A stretch of 64,000 nucleotides of DNA from Pedobacter riviphilus (GCF_014692875.1 NZ_CP061171.1:4030001-4094000), one strand, 5' to 3'. Positions 9,348-20,519 are shown, counted from the first letter of the stretch. Numbers and translations are program-made. Notes: generated from the sequence alone by a model not told the origin.

Positions 9348-10088
9348 TTAATTTGCTTTTAACTTGGGTAAATCCTGTAGTTTTCTTTCTTGTGGCGTTA
9401 ACTTTTTCCACGCCACAAAGGCTCGAGAGATATAATAAGCATAACGGTATGGCCTTTCTGCTTTTACTGTCTCAACCGAAGGGCGATAAATAATCATGAA
9501 GTTTTTCAGCTCTTCTCCCTCTAACTTGGTTATATCTGTTATGGCCTTTGCGGTAAAGTTCTCGTCAATTTCCTGGAGATACATTTCTTTTTCCTCTATA
9601 TCGGCTTCTTTTCGCTGTTGTCTTCTATATTTGCCATAACCAAGATTTAGGTTTAAGCCTCCAACCTTATCGGTCATACGTTTACGGTTTAAGTTTCCTC
9701 CGGTACTTAATAGCGTATATTTTTCGGCCAATGGATCTTTTGCGTCTGTAATCTGACTATTCATCCGCACTGCCGTAATATCTACATCTTTTAAATTATT
9801 TGTTTTAACCGGAAGATATATCGTTCTATTTAACAGATTGGTTAAGTAAAGTGTATCGGTATGATAACCAACAGCAGAAAACTCTATCAGATCGCCAATA
9901 TTGGCACCAATGGTATACTTTCCTTCTTTATTTGTACTGGTTGATTTTTTACTGTTCAGGTTTCTGATACTAACACCAGGAAGAGAAAGCGTTTTTTTCG
10001 AATAATCGAAAACTGTACCTGTAGTTACCGTTTGTGCAAAAACGCCAATGGGCAGGGCAAGCAATAGAAAAATGATCAGTTTGTACAT
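9348..10088 (-). CDS. Carboxypeptidase-regulatory-like domain protein (246 aa)
   Basis: The start at 10088 gives a signal peptide (MYKLIIFLLLALPIGVFAQ). A carboxypeptidase-regulatory-like beta-sandwich follows at about 20-100 (TGTVFDYSKKTLSLPGVSIR, SAVGYHTDTLYL). The remainder is a charged, mainly helical tail with no transmembrane barrel (EADIEEKEMYLQEIDENF). Proteins of this layout are frequent in Bacteroidota as envelope proteins of unknown function. The regulatory domain resembles that at the N-terminus of TonB receptors, but here it stands without a plug or barrel. Monocistronic, with a strong terminator. Confidence 0.82.
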   Translation of the reverse strand: MYKLIIFLLLALPIGVFAQTVTTGTVFDYSKKTLSLPGVSIRNLNSKKSTSTNKEGKYTIGANIGDLIEFSAVGYHTDTLYLTNLLNRTIYLPVKTNNLKDVDITAVRMNSQITDAKDPLAEKYTLLSTGGNLNRKRMTDKVGGLNLNLGYGKYRRQQRKEADIEEKEMYLQEIDENFTAKAITDITKLEGEELKNFMIIYRPSVETVKAERPYRYAYYISRAFVAWKKLTPQERKLQDLPKLKAN

Positions 10089-10156
10089 ACTCAAAAGTAA
10101 CTTAGTTCGACATTTAAAAGCTGCATTTAACAAACTTTAACATTAGAACAATTGAA

Positions 10157-10504
10157 TTAGCCTAGTGTTTTTAAATAATTGTCATCATCAAATCCAATTA
10201 ATATGGCTTTGTTGTTCTGCTCAATAATCGGACGTTTTATTGCGCTGGTATTTTCTTTTAAATAAGCTATTGCCAAATCTTGGTTATCAATTTTAGCCTG
10301 CTCTTCTTTAGTGAGTTTTTTCCAGGTTAAACCTTTGCGGTTTAATACCGTTTCCCAACCGAAGGTATTACACCATTCGTTTAATTTTTCAGTTGTAATG
10401 CCTTTTTTCTTGAAATCGTGAAATTCAAAATCAACCTGATGTGTTTTTAACCAATCGAGCGATTTTTTAACTGTATTGCAATTTGGAATTCCGTAAACGG
10501 TCAT
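10157..10504 (-). CDS. ArsC/Spx-like (YffB-type) thioredoxin-fold protein
   Basis: A 115-residue protein of the ArsC family: MTVYGIPNCNTVKKSLDW gives the first strand and the redox-site Cys at residue 9, in a C-x-x-V context with no CXXC pair. IKRPIIEQNNKAILIGFDDD is the characteristic cis-proline and C-terminal region. The family includes glutaredoxin-dependent arsenate reductases, Spx/MgsR regulators and YffB. No arsenic genes are nearby and the length fits YffB-like proteins, so arsenate reduction should not be assumed. It lies 69 nt upstream of the 246-aa gene on the same strand. Confidence 0.88.
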   Translation of the reverse strand: MTVYGIPNCNTVKKSLDWLKTHQVDFEFHDFKKKGITTEKLNEWCNTFGWETVLNRKGLTWKKLTKEEQAKIDNQDLAIAYLKENTSAIKRPIIEQNNKAILIGFDDDNYLKTLG

Positions 10505-10790
10505 ATAAATTATTGAATTTTGGATGAGTGATTGAATGCAAAAGCAAAGTTAATAAACTGTTTAGCTTTATACTTAATATTTTGAAGATCCTTGTTTTAT
10601 TGTGATGCTGAATATAGCCTCTGCTATTGCTATCTGACACCAATAGCAATTATTCATTCGGGTATGAATCCAACTTAAAATCAAATAATCCTAAAAATCC
10701 CATTCATTCGTCACATTTTTTGGCCCATCGGTCACATTTTAAATATTGATGCCGATACGCTTTGTAAAATTGTAGCATAAACTAAATCAA

Positions 10791-12329
10791 ATGGTAATTC
10801 TATCAGGTACCCCATCTACAATAAAAACCAAAAGCATCAACCAGCTTGAGTTTTGGATTTCCACAACATTATATATCCTGGCATTGATCAGTATTTGTTC
10901 ATCTACAGTTTATAGCAGGGGTAGTTCTTATCGTTTTGAAGAAAGCCAAATTGACTATAGCGTAATGGCAAATTACTTTATCCCCGAACTATTTAAGATC
11001 AGCATTTTGTATATCAGTTTTTTATTGTTCAATTTTTGCTTCATGCCTCAACTGGCGAATAAAAAAAATATCGCACTTAATATCATTCTTACCATTTTAG
11101 TTACATCATTTTCTGTTGTTGCGTGGATGGTTTTTAACACGTATTCCCAAGCTTACCGACTGTTAGAATATGACAACATCGATAACGCGTACGGTGTCTT
11201 TTTTGGTGAGGCATTTACCTATATTTTCTTCCTCTATCTACTCTTTAATGCTTATGCCTACTTTAATGAGCGAGGATTAGAACTGCTAAAAAGAATTCCA
11301 TTTTTAAAACATTACAATAACAACATCATTCCAGAAGTTTTTATCTCCATTAAAATCTGGTTGATTTCTCTCATGGTATTTGCAGCGATACTTTCTTTAA
11401 AGATCGATCACGAAATACTGGTCATTTGGCTAATTGTACCGCCTGTAAATATTTTCTTTGCTTTTTGTGCTATTTATTACGTCATTCCAAATCTCAGAAA
11501 GAATTTTAAAGGTTTTGGCCGGTATTTTTGGGGAAATGTAGGTTTAACTATTATCATTTCACTACTGCTGTTGATGATGCTTATCCCTTTTATGCGAAAT
11601 GGCGAAGTGGTGCCGATTACCTTAATTTTAAACGCCATATGTTTGATCTGCATTACTACTCCGTCTGCGTGGTATGTTTACAAGCATAAATTTGAAAAAC
11701 TGAGTGAAATCCAGATGCTCAAAACGGAGTTGGGCAAATCGGATGCAAACCTAAATTTCTTAAAATCGCAGATCAATCCACACTTCTTGTTCAATGCATT
11801 AAATACCTTATTCGGGACAGCTTTACAGGAAAATGCAGAAAGGACTGGCGAGGGTATTCAAAAACTGGGCGATATGATGCGTTTTATGCTTCACGAAAAT
11901 ACCCAGGATAAAATTTCGTTAACACGTGAGGTGGAATACCTGAACAATTATATCGATTTGCAAAAGTTGCGCACCTCCCGATCTGCGGATATCAGGATTG
12001 ATACACATATTGAAGAACAGTTAAATAACCTGCAGATTACACCAATGTTATTGATTCCGTTTATCGAAAATGCATTTAAACATGGAATTAGCCTGCAACA
12101 GCCCTCGTACATTAAAATTACCTTACAAACTAAAGAAAAAACTTTATACTTTGATGTGAGCAACAGCATTTATATCAAGGCAGATAACGACCCTGAGAAA
12201 TTAAAAAGTGGCATCGGACTTGAAAATGTTAAACAACGTTTATCATTACTTTATTATGGAAAACACGAATTGATTATCCGCGAAAGTGCCAATGAGTTTT
12301 TTGTTCATTTAACTTTGCAGTTGGATTAG
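10791..12329 (+). CDS. LytS-type sensor histidine kinase
   Basis: A 512-residue membrane kinase. The first 300 residues hold about eight hydrophobic segments (examples: TTLYILALISICSS, TIIISLLLLMMLIPFM). The His_kinase domain (PF06580 type) follows, with phospho-acceptor His at about 331 in KSQINPHFLFNALNTL. An HATPase domain carries the N-box IPFIENAFKHGI and the G-box SGIGLENVKQRL. The 5-6 residue N-terminal extension before the first hydrophobic segment is uncertain because other starts exist. It is followed 37 nt later by its cognate LytTR regulator. The signal is unknown. Confidence 0.93.
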   Translation: MVILSGTPSTIKTKSINQLEFWISTTLYILALISICSSTVYSRGSSYRFEESQIDYSVMANYFIPELFKISILYISFLLFNFCFMPQLANKKNIALNIILTILVTSFSVVAWMVFNTYSQAYRLLEYDNIDNAYGVFFGEAFTYIFFLYLLFNAYAYFNERGLELLKRIPFLKHYNNNIIPEVFISIKIWLISLMVFAAILSLKIDHEILVIWLIVPPVNIFFAFCAIYYVIPNLRKNFKGFGRYFWGNVGLTIIISLLLLMMLIPFMRNGEVVPITLILNAICLICITTPSAWYVYKHKFEKLSEIQMLKTELGKSDANLNFLKSQINPHFLFNALNTLFGTALQENAERTGEGIQKLGDMMRFMLHENTQDKISLTREVEYLNNYIDLQKLRTSRSADIRIDTHIEEQLNNLQITPMLLIPFIENAFKHGISLQQPSYIKITLQTKEKTLYFDVSNSIYIKADNDPEKLKSGIGLENVKQRLSLLYYGKHELIIRESANEFFVHLTLQLD

Positions 12330-12366
12330 TCTTATTGCTATATTGCCTTAAAGAACAAAATAAAAA

Positions 12367-13041
12367 ATGATTGCCATTGCTATAGATGATGAACCGATTG
12401 CACTTGATATTATAACATCGCATGCCTCAAAAGTTCCGTTTGTAGAATTGCAGCAAACTTTTACAGATGCTTTTGCGGCCATCACTTATCTTCAGCACAA
12501 CAAGGTTGATTTAATTTTTCTGGATATCAAAATGCCTGATATCAGTGGGATTGATTTTTTAAAGAGCCTGAGCAAGCCACCAATGGTTATTTTTACCACG
12601 GCTTATACCGAACATGCCGTACAAAGTTTCGAACTTGATGCGGTTGATTATCTGCTAAAGCCCTTTTCACTTTCTCGTTTCTTAAAGGCTTGCAATAAAG
12701 CCCAGGAGCTCTTTAACCTGCGTAACCAGAAGCTAGAAACAAAAACAGAATATATTTTCGTAAAGGACGGTTACGAGCAAATTAAGGTGGAGTTAGATGA
12801 AATCCTGTACATAGAAGCCTCAGGCAACTACACCCAGATACAACTAAAAGATAAACTTTTAAGCTCAAGGATTACCATTAACGATTTGGCTGAACTGTTG
12901 CCAAAAGCAGATTTCATCCGCTGTCACCGGGCTTTTATTGTAGCTAAAAATAAAATATCCAAATTTGACCGCAGCCAGGTTTGGATTGGAGAAAAAATCA
13001 TTCCTATAGGTGCAACCTATACCAATATTAAACTTACTTAA
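12367..13041 (+). CDS. LytTR-family response regulator
   Basis: A 224-residue regulator. The receiver domain has acidic residues at AIDDEP, phospho-acceptor Asp53 in LIFLDIKMPD, the conserved Thr in MVIFTTAY, and Lys in YLLKPF. The C-terminal LytTR DNA-binding domain (about 125-224) contains FVKDGYEQIKVELDEILYIE and FIRCHRAFIVAKNKI. LytTR regulators bind direct repeats upstream of target promoters. It forms a two-gene operon with the LytS-type kinase. Targets are not evident, although the divergent neighbour is the giant macroglobulin gene. Confidence 0.94.
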   Translation: MIAIAIDDEPIALDIITSHASKVPFVELQQTFTDAFAAITYLQHNKVDLIFLDIKMPDISGIDFLKSLSKPPMVIFTTAYTEHAVQSFELDAVDYLLKPFSLSRFLKACNKAQELFNLRNQKLETKTEYIFVKDGYEQIKVELDEILYIEASGNYTQIQLKDKLLSSRITINDLAELLPKADFIRCHRAFIVAKNKISKFDRSQVWIGEKIIPIGATYTNIKLT

Positions 13042-13052
13042 TGCAGTTTAAA

Positions 13053-13130
13053 CCTTGCAGGTTTTAAAACGGCTTTAGCCCTCAACGAGACCTTTAAAAA
13101 TAAGTTAAGTAACGAGTTAAACCTGCAAGG
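13053..13130. repeat. Inverted repeat CCTTGCAGGTTT ... AAACCTGCAAGG between convergent genes
   Basis: Twelve-base perfect arms (13053-13064 and 13119-13130) are separated by 54 nt. The left arm is itself nearly palindromic (AAACCTTGCAGGTTT). It lies between the 3' ends of the rightward response regulator and the leftward macroglobulin gene. It could act as a bidirectional terminator or be a mobile repeat. No T-run gives it clear terminator character. Confidence 0.6.
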
Positions 13131-13243
13131 CTTGTGCTTCATTAATTAGACCCTGAAATAAATTACCTTCGGTGAGCCCGCTTAAGACTCGGTTTACGCC
13201 GTAGCTTTCCGCTTCGCTACAGGTCAGGCTTGACGGCCAATAC

Positions 13244-16200
13244 TTAAGGTTTTACATTTACCCTTATCCCTGCTGAGTGTGTGGTAAACTCAGGTGCGTA
13301 CATGCTTTGCAAAGAGGTAATTCCATTCGAAAAGTTTCCGGCATGCGTAACGCGCAAAGGATATTCAAAAACGTAGGTTCCCTTTGGCATATAACTGATA
13401 AAGAAATTGGTTGAAGCATCTTTTGTACTTTCGTAATAACCTAAACCATCCTGATATTTATACCGAGAGATCACATTTACAGGTTCAAAACCCGATGAAC
13501 GCATATCCTTCAAATGAATATATTCCATATCCCGATCGCAATAAATTTCAATACGCACTTTCAATAAATCGCCAGGGGCCAAAATATTGGTTGCCGTAAG
13601 TGGAGTTAAAACATCGCCTTTTGCGCTAGCTCTTTGGACAAATAATTGTTTGTTGATTTTAACACCGGTGTTGGCCGTCGTAATTTTATCCAGTTGCTCA
13701 AAATATTGCCAGTACATTGCGCCCCAGGCTACGGTTTGGTTGTTGTTTTTAACCTGTACTTTCCCCATTTCTGGTTTTACATTAGCCGCTGCAATAGTTA
13801 ATTTTTGATAACCCGTTCCGGCTTCTTTTAAGGCATTAGGCTGTTGCAGATCTGCTATTTTTTGACCGCCAATAGTTATTTCGGGCTCATTGCGCTCTGC
13901 TAGAAGGTTAGTACCTTTCATTAGCAATGCATAACACGCCGCTGTGGTGGCTTTGGTTGTCTTCCAATCGTTGGTCTGTTTGTTTTTGAGCAACCAGATT
14001 TTCATTTCCTCCACCGATTTGACATCATTAGTTACTTCGTCGAAAGCCTCTATTAATAAAGCCTGTGTTTCTATCGGACTTTGGTACCACCACCAGCCAG
14101 CTTTATTTGTAGCCCAGTACATACCCAGTTCATCATTTTGCTGAGCCGTTTGATTTAATAACGTAATGATTTTTTTGGCTTCTACCTCATTGCCGTTTCT
14201 ATTTAAAACCAGGGCGGTTTGTGCCAACTGGTAAGTATCAAAGGTTTTCCAGCTCGCTATTAATTTTTTCAGATAGAAATCTTTGGCCTTTAAAAAATCT
14301 GCATTGTTATTTTTTTGATTGTTGTAGCTTCTGGCGAATAGATAATGCAACGGCAAATAGGCAAAACGTTTTCCTTTCACTTCCTCCTTGTAATCTTTAA
14401 CCAACTGTGCATCTAAATAAATAATGGCTTTGTTAAGCATTACATTAAAAATAGGATAAGCTTTTTCGTCAATCAGTTTTAGTTTTTTTAACTGGCCCAT
14501 TCCTAAAACAATGTGCTGTGTAATGTACCGATCTTCTTGCATACCATTAAACCACGGAAAGGCACCATTATTAAATTGCATTTTCTCTAACTTTTCGAAA
14601 TTGTTTTTCAACTCATAAGTCATTCTATTTAAATCGAAAAGTATGGCTAAACGTTTTTTACGCTCGTTTTCATTATCGGCATTACGCACCCAAGGTGTTT
14701 CTTCTAACAAGATTGATTTGAGCTCCTGGTTTTTCTCCAGGTTAGATAACAGGGCCTCGCCATTATTGGTGTTTTGCCATTGTTCGAAAACGGTTTTAAT
14801 TTTTGGCGAGGAATTAATAATACCTGTTGCAAAACTATTGGCATAAAATCGGCTAAAAGTTTGTTCAGCACACTCATAAGGATATTCCATCAAGTAAGGT
14901 AATGCCTGCACAGCATACCAGATAGGATTTGAGGTAAACTCGAAAGTCAAACTTTGGTTGCGCAAGGTTTTTGAAGCTCCTGATTTCTCCAGCTTCTCAA
15001 AATCAAAAGTTTTACTAGTATTACCACGCACGTTTATCGGCATACTTTCGGTAACCAACATGGCATTTGCCAAAACAGGAATGGTATTTTCTTCACCATC
15101 GCTAAACTTGCCACTTTGGGCCAAAACTTTGTAGGTAATGGCATTAATGCCTGATGGGATAATTAATGTCCATTTTAAAACCGCATTGCCTGCATCATCA
15201 ACTTCAAAAGTTTTTTCGTTTTTTTCGTTTGTTCCAAAAATCTGGATCGGTTTTGCGGTTAAGGCATCGGTAAGTGCTAAACTGGCATTGCCGATAAGTT
15301 TTTTGCCCGCCAGGTTATTTAGTTTGGCGCTTAATAAAATGGTGTCTCCTTCGCGGAAAAAACGTGGGGCATTAATGGCAATGGACAATTGTTTCTGGGT
15401 AACCAATTCGTTGGTGATCGAAGCCGTTTTTAAATCTTTGGTGTGTGCAAACCCCATCATTTTATAGCGGGTTAAACTTTGCGGGATGGTAAACTCGATC
15501 TTGATTTCGCCTTTGGCATCGGTTAACAATTGCGGATAGAAAAATGCGAGTTCGTTAAAGTTGGTACGTGCTGTGATGTCAGTTTTTTTATATTTAAGTG
15601 CTTCCACTTCCTGGCGTAGTGTTGGATCTTTCTGATCAATTGATGCCCCAGCACTTGGGATTAAATCTTCAATTGCGCGATTCTTATCTGTAGCCACACC
15701 CGCCACCCTCCCTTGCAAGGTAGCAGAACCTCTGATCTGTATCGCTGCACTTGTCATCTCCTTTTTCTGCGCCCCATAGCCCACAACCACTACTTCATTT
15801 AAAGCATTCCCATCTTCCTTCAATATTACATCGACCCGTTTTTTATTGCCAATTTTTACAGCAGATCTCGTATACCCTATAAAAGCGAAATTCAGTGTCT
15901 CCCCTACTTTAGCATCAATAGTGTAAATGCCAAAAACATTAGTGGTTGTTACTGTTTTGCCAGATTTCACCTGTACACCGGGCAATACATCGCCATGCTC
16001 ATCGAATATCACGCCATAGGTTAATTTGCCATTTTCCAATTCAGCCAGTTTTTTTACAGCTTCGGGAGCTAAACCCCTTCTTTTAGGCCTTTGTAAATTG
16101 TTCATATAATTACGGTAACCATTGTTGTAACCGCCGTAATAATTGTAACCGAATAAATTAAGATTTTCGTAACCACGTGTAATTGTGCCGTAATTATTTT

Positions 16201-19200
16201 CAGACCTTAAAAACCATAAATAACCTGCGTTCGCGACATCATTTACATTGAAGTTCCAAGTATAAAAATAATAGTTAAAGCCTGTTGGCAACTGCGTATT
16301 CCAATCCATTCTTTTCAGGTCGTCCAAACTTGCGTCGTAGAGCGTAGCCACCATTTCGGCCATCTGCTTTTCGCCATTTTTATTACTGATCTGTAGTTTC
16401 CAGCTTTCTTTTTCACCGGGTTGAAGTTTATTTCTAAAGGTTAAAAACCTGACATCTAACTCTTTTTTCGGGTCTATAATTTTAACCTGTTGCATAGAAC
16501 TGTAAACCATACCTTGATGTATCATGGTAAACTGTACGGCAAAACCATCCACGTAATTACCTTTCGGCTTAATTTTAACAAAACTTTGTTTTGGCGATAG
16601 GTTAAGCCATACCTTTTCGGCTATACTATCACGATAATAAACTTCATAATAAGCCCTGCTGTTATTAGCTAAGCCAGCCAAGCGGAAAACAGCACTTTCA
16701 GTCGGTTTAATTACGCTTACTTCAGGAGCAATCCATTCGATATTAGATTGTATCGTTGCAGGCTCTTCATTATAGATAACTAAACACTTATCTACTTTAA
16801 TGGTATCGTTCTGCTCGTTTATGGCTATTAAATTAATTTTATAATAACCTGGTTTTAGATTTTTTTGATTGAAGGTTAAACTCCCCGACCATTTTTAGCC
16901 GTCGGGCTTTGTTTTAATTCTACCGATTTTATTGGCCATTTGGCTACTTCGAGTTCGTTGTTATAATCCTCATCAGGAAAACACTTAATAAACTCCTCTT
17001 TACTTAATGCATAGTTTTCGGCATAAAACGGACTCTTGTTCATTAACTTGGATGGTGCCTGCAACAAACTCCATTCTGCCTTAACATTCGCTTTAATGGG
17101 TTCGTTGTTTAAATTGGTTACCCAGAACGGGATACTATCGGTTTTGTTGCTTACATAAATAACCTGCTCTGCACTGATATTAAGATTGATATCTTTTTGC
17201 CCCACATTTATAGCTGTGGTTTTCGTTCGGGTTTCGCCATTTAAATCTGTTACCTCAGTTTCAATTTCGTAGCTATAATTCTGTTTGGTATTGGTGGCCT
17301 TTGCAAAAAAGGTAATATCAAATTTGCCACCTGGTTTGGTATTTGTTTTGCCAATGGCAATCTGTTTTCTTTCGCTATATATATTTGAACCATAAATAGC
17401 ACTACGTTGCGTGTAGGTTAAGCGGTAATCGTACATCGCCCTGCGGAAAACTTTATAATTTACTTTTGCATTATTTACGGAGTATCCTGAAAATGAACTG
17501 GCTTTTCCTTGTACTTTAATGCTGTCGTTCAGTTTGTAGTGCTGATTAGGTTTATCAAAAAGCACTTCAAAGGTGGGGCGTTTATATTCTTCTACCTGTA
17601 TATTAATGCTGCCATAATCAGTTTCAATTTCCATCTGGCCATTTAATTTCCCCATCGGGATACTAAAAGATCCTTGAAAAGTACCAAAATCATTGCTCGT
17701 TAAATTGGTCGTAGTTACTTCCTTACCGTTAGCATCATTAAAAAAACCTCAAGTGCTTTATTTACTTCTATATTATTTTTACCATCTTTCGATCGCAAGC
17801 ATATACCCTTATAGTATATGGTTTGCCCTGGCCGATAAATAGGTCGATCAGTAAAAAGAATTACACGTTCTTTATCTTCGTCATCCCGATAGGTGTTATA
17901 ATTATTAATATTTAATTTCAACTCATCTTTCCCGAAGGTAGCCACCGCAAAAGACATATTCCCGTCGGTTTCATTTGTAGTTGCGTAACCATTTTCATTA
18001 GTGGTAATTAAGTCGCCATTAATATATTTCCGCTTATTATAATCATATCGCTGTTGTTGTATTTTAACATTTTTTAAGGGTGCACCGTTGCTAAGCTGGC
18101 TAACAAAATATTCATGTTTTTCAATATTCCGCCTGTTGATTACAGCCATTGCAGTAACCTTAAAATTAATATTGCTATAAACCGTATCTTTTTGTTCGTG
18201 GTTAACGGTCTGGGCAATCAAAGTGTAATTACCAAAAGGTAAACCGTCTATTTTATCAATTAAGGTATGGCTTTGGTAATCGCTGGTTTTTGGCACAATG
18301 ACAAACCATTTTTTGATTACTTTATTTTGATTAAAAAAAGCTAAAAAGTCATTCTTATTTTTAAACTGTTCGTAATCATTTTGAGATTCAGGTGCTTTAA
18401 ACAGCCTAATATGTACTGTATCTGTATTTTTATATGACAAATACAACTGTGCGGGTTTATCCGGCTGGATATATCTTTTTATTTTAATTGATAATTCGCT
18501 GCTTTTAATCTGCCTGATTAAATTTTCTGCATTTTGCGCACCAATGCTTTTAGGATAACCCTCAATAGCTTTTTTGGCTAAAGCAACTGCTGTTAAAAGA
18601 TTTTGTTTGTTGGTATCAACAGACAATTGCGCATTTTTATGCATAAGGGCCTGTTCATATAAAATATCGGCATAAACTTCGGTTTGGGTGCTTTGTTCAG
18701 CTAAATTACTCAAAGCGTTATTGTACAATTCCTGATCATAGCTACTGAAATTTTGTTGTATAAATTTTAAGCGTTTTAAATCAACATCGGCCAATGCCGA
18801 AAAGTTATTGCTGTTTTGATGAAATCTGATCAGGTTTTTAAACAACTGCAACGCTTGGGGTTTAAAGAGTGTACTATCATTGGTGAGTTCTATCGCCAAA
18901 AAAACCTGTCTGTTGCCAAACCAAGCAGCATTGCTCATATCAATTGAGTCATCATCATATTGTGTAAGGTTAATCTGTGTATTGCTAAAAACATCGATGG
19001 CCCGGTGTGCAAGCAGGTCATACAATGTTGGCCTGTAATTCCGGTTATTTTTATCTCCCGCCAAAACAGCATCCAAAACATCAACTTTAGTTTGTTGCAA
19101 AATTTTAGCTTCCTTCAACGATAACAGGTAGTATTTTATCGTTTCCTCATTTAGTTTTTTAATGCTCCAGGTTTTAATATCATTGCCAATATCGCCCTGC

Positions 19201-19598
19201 ACTTCTGTACGCGATCCAATTTTCCACCTGTTTTGTTGCAAATAATTCCAATACATTTCGGCTAAAAGCGACTGTAAAATGCTTTTTTCGGGTTGTTTGG
19301 CATTGCTGATATCTGTGCGCAGGTCAACCAAAATTTTATCAAAGGCATTTTCTTCTAAATAGCTTTGAAACATCATCCGGTAAATAACTGATTTGATCAG
19401 CAATGGCGCATTGTTCTCTTTCTTTGCCGCTTGATTTATTTTTTCGACCAAAGCCAACGCATCTTTTGGCTTGGCCTGGTTGGCAATGGAATCGACCCTG
19501 TAAAAATCGTTGAGTGTATATTTCTGTTGTGCAGAAACACGTAAGGACAGCAAAATGAAGAGAAAAAATAAGGCGGAGAGGCGTAATGATATATTCAT
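13244..19598 (-). pseudogene. Alpha-2-macroglobulin family protein, interrupted by two -1 frameshifts
   Basis: The product is about 2118 residues after restoring one base at each break. It starts with a signal peptide (MNISLRLSALFFLFILLSLRVSA), a helical N-terminal region, and then MG/MG2 domains (VILFTDRPIYRPGQTIYYKG). The first break is at the T7 tract (17740-17746), where LEVF should continue as FNDANGKEVTTT. The second is near 16884-16896 (A5 or G4 run), where KQSPTAK should continue to SGSLTFNQKNLKPGYYKI. A carboxypeptidase-regulatory domain plus a SusC-like VVVVGYGAQKK linker is embedded around 1190-1280. A thioester-type CAEQ is near residue 1577 (YPYECAEQTF), followed by the helical toroid domain. 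Such proteins are thought to trap proteases in the periplasm. All three pieces read cleanly, so sequencing error is as likely as decay. Confidence 0.9.
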
Positions 19599-19748
19599 AG
19601 GTAGCTTGCGTTTTTAATATAGATGGCCTGAACGACTAAATTCCATAAGCAGTTGATATTTATCTGATTCTTATACGAATCTAAGTATTAATGCACTAAA
19701 TGTTACAAGCAGCAAACATTAAGGTTTTTAACATTCGCGGCATAACCT

Positions 19749-19756
19749 TATCTTTG
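19749..19756 (+). promoter_or_regulatory. Bacteroidota -7 promoter element (TATCTTTG) of ribH
   Basis: TATCTTTG matches the TAnnTTTG consensus and ends only 4 nt before the ribH ATG. Transcription would therefore begin at or within a few bases of the start codon. No convincing -33 TTG was found at the expected spacing. Confidence 0.45.
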
Positions 19757-19760
19757 CCCC

Positions 19761-20252
19761 ATGTCAACACAATTAAAAAATCTATCCGATTTCTCTCATA
19801 CCACCGTTCCTAGCGGTGCAAACTATAAATTCGGAATTATTGTAGCCGAGTGGAATGCTGAAATTACCGGTGCTTTATACAATGGCGCATTAAAAACGCT
19901 GTTAGCAAATGGCGTTGCGGAAGAAAATATCATTTCTTTACCTGTACCCGGAAGTTTCGAATTAACAGGTGGTGCAGAAATTTTATTGAGCAAAAGAAAA
20001 GATATAGATGCTGTAATTTGCTTAGGTTGTGTAATCCAAGGCGACACGAAACATTTCGATTTTATTTGTGATGCAGTAGCGCAAGGGATAACCAACGTTG
20101 GCATTAAGTACAGTAAACCAGTTATTTTTGGTGTTTTAACTACCAATAACTTAGAGCAGGCACAAGATCGTGCTGGTGGCAAACACGGCAATAAAGGCGA
20201 TGAGGCTGCAATTACAGCGATTAAAATGGCTGATTTTTCTGCTCAAATTTAG
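19761..20252 (+). CDS. ribH: 6,7-dimethyl-8-ribityllumazine synthase
   Basis: A 163-residue cytosolic enzyme that condenses 5-amino-6-ribitylaminouracil with dihydroxybutanone phosphate in riboflavin synthesis. Family signatures are present in order: [44 protein letters not shown] (with the catalytic His after GDTKH), [18 protein letters not shown] and the tail [13 protein letters not shown]. Length is normal. No FMN riboswitch-like leader is possible given the very short upstream distance to the promoter match. It is divergent from the macroglobulin gene; a small lipoprotein gene follows 55 nt later. Confidence 0.97.
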   Translation: MSTQLKNLSDFSHTTVPSGANYKFGIIVAEWNAEITGALYNGALKTLLANGVAEENIISLPVPGSFELTGGAEILLSKRKDIDAVICLGCVIQGDTKHFDFICDAVAQGITNVGIKYSKPVIFGVLTTNNLEQAQDRAGGKHGNKGDEAAITAIKMADFSAQI

Positions 20253-20307
20253 CCATACGCTTTTAATAATTATTTGTAACTTAGAAGTTTAAAAATTATC
20301 AGATCAA

Positions 20308-20430
20308 ATGAAAAAAGTAGCCATCTTGTTATTGGCGGTGTTTTGCACCATTACCATTTTAGAATCCTGTTCTTCTAAGCTTTGCCCTGCTTATGGGTCT
20401 TATCCAGAAGGAAAGCGCAGAAGAAATTAA
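20308..20430 (+). CDS. Tiny lipoprotein (40 aa), function unknown
   Basis: A 41-codon gene with a lipoprotein signal: MKKVAILLLAVFCTITILESC, lipobox LESC. Only about 20 residues follow (SSKLCPAYGSYPEGKRRRN), with a second Cys in KLCPAY and a basic C-terminus. It sits on the ribH strand between ribH and ytxJ, and may be cotranscribed with ribH. I recall SSKLCPAY-like tiny lipoproteins in other Bacteroidota, but this is from memory and not checked. The function is unknown. Confidence 0.65.
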   Translation: MKKVAILLLAVFCTITILESCSSKLCPAYGSYPEGKRRRN

Positions 20431-20519
20431 TCTACCTCATTTGTAATCTCATATTCAGGTCATTTACAGAACTTTATTTAACTGTAATTGTTGTCCTGTA
20501 AAACAATACGTATAATATC

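Noticed and set aside
10157..10504. Arsenate reductase (arsC) as the function of the small thioredoxin-fold protein
   Set aside because: There are no ars genes nearby and the sequence fits the broader ArsC/Spx/YffB family; only the family was called.
17740..17746. T7 tract in the macroglobulin gene as a programmed frameshift site
   Set aside because: No stimulatory hairpin or pseudoknot is evident, and a second independent break lies 850 bp downstream. Sequencing error or mutation explains both better.
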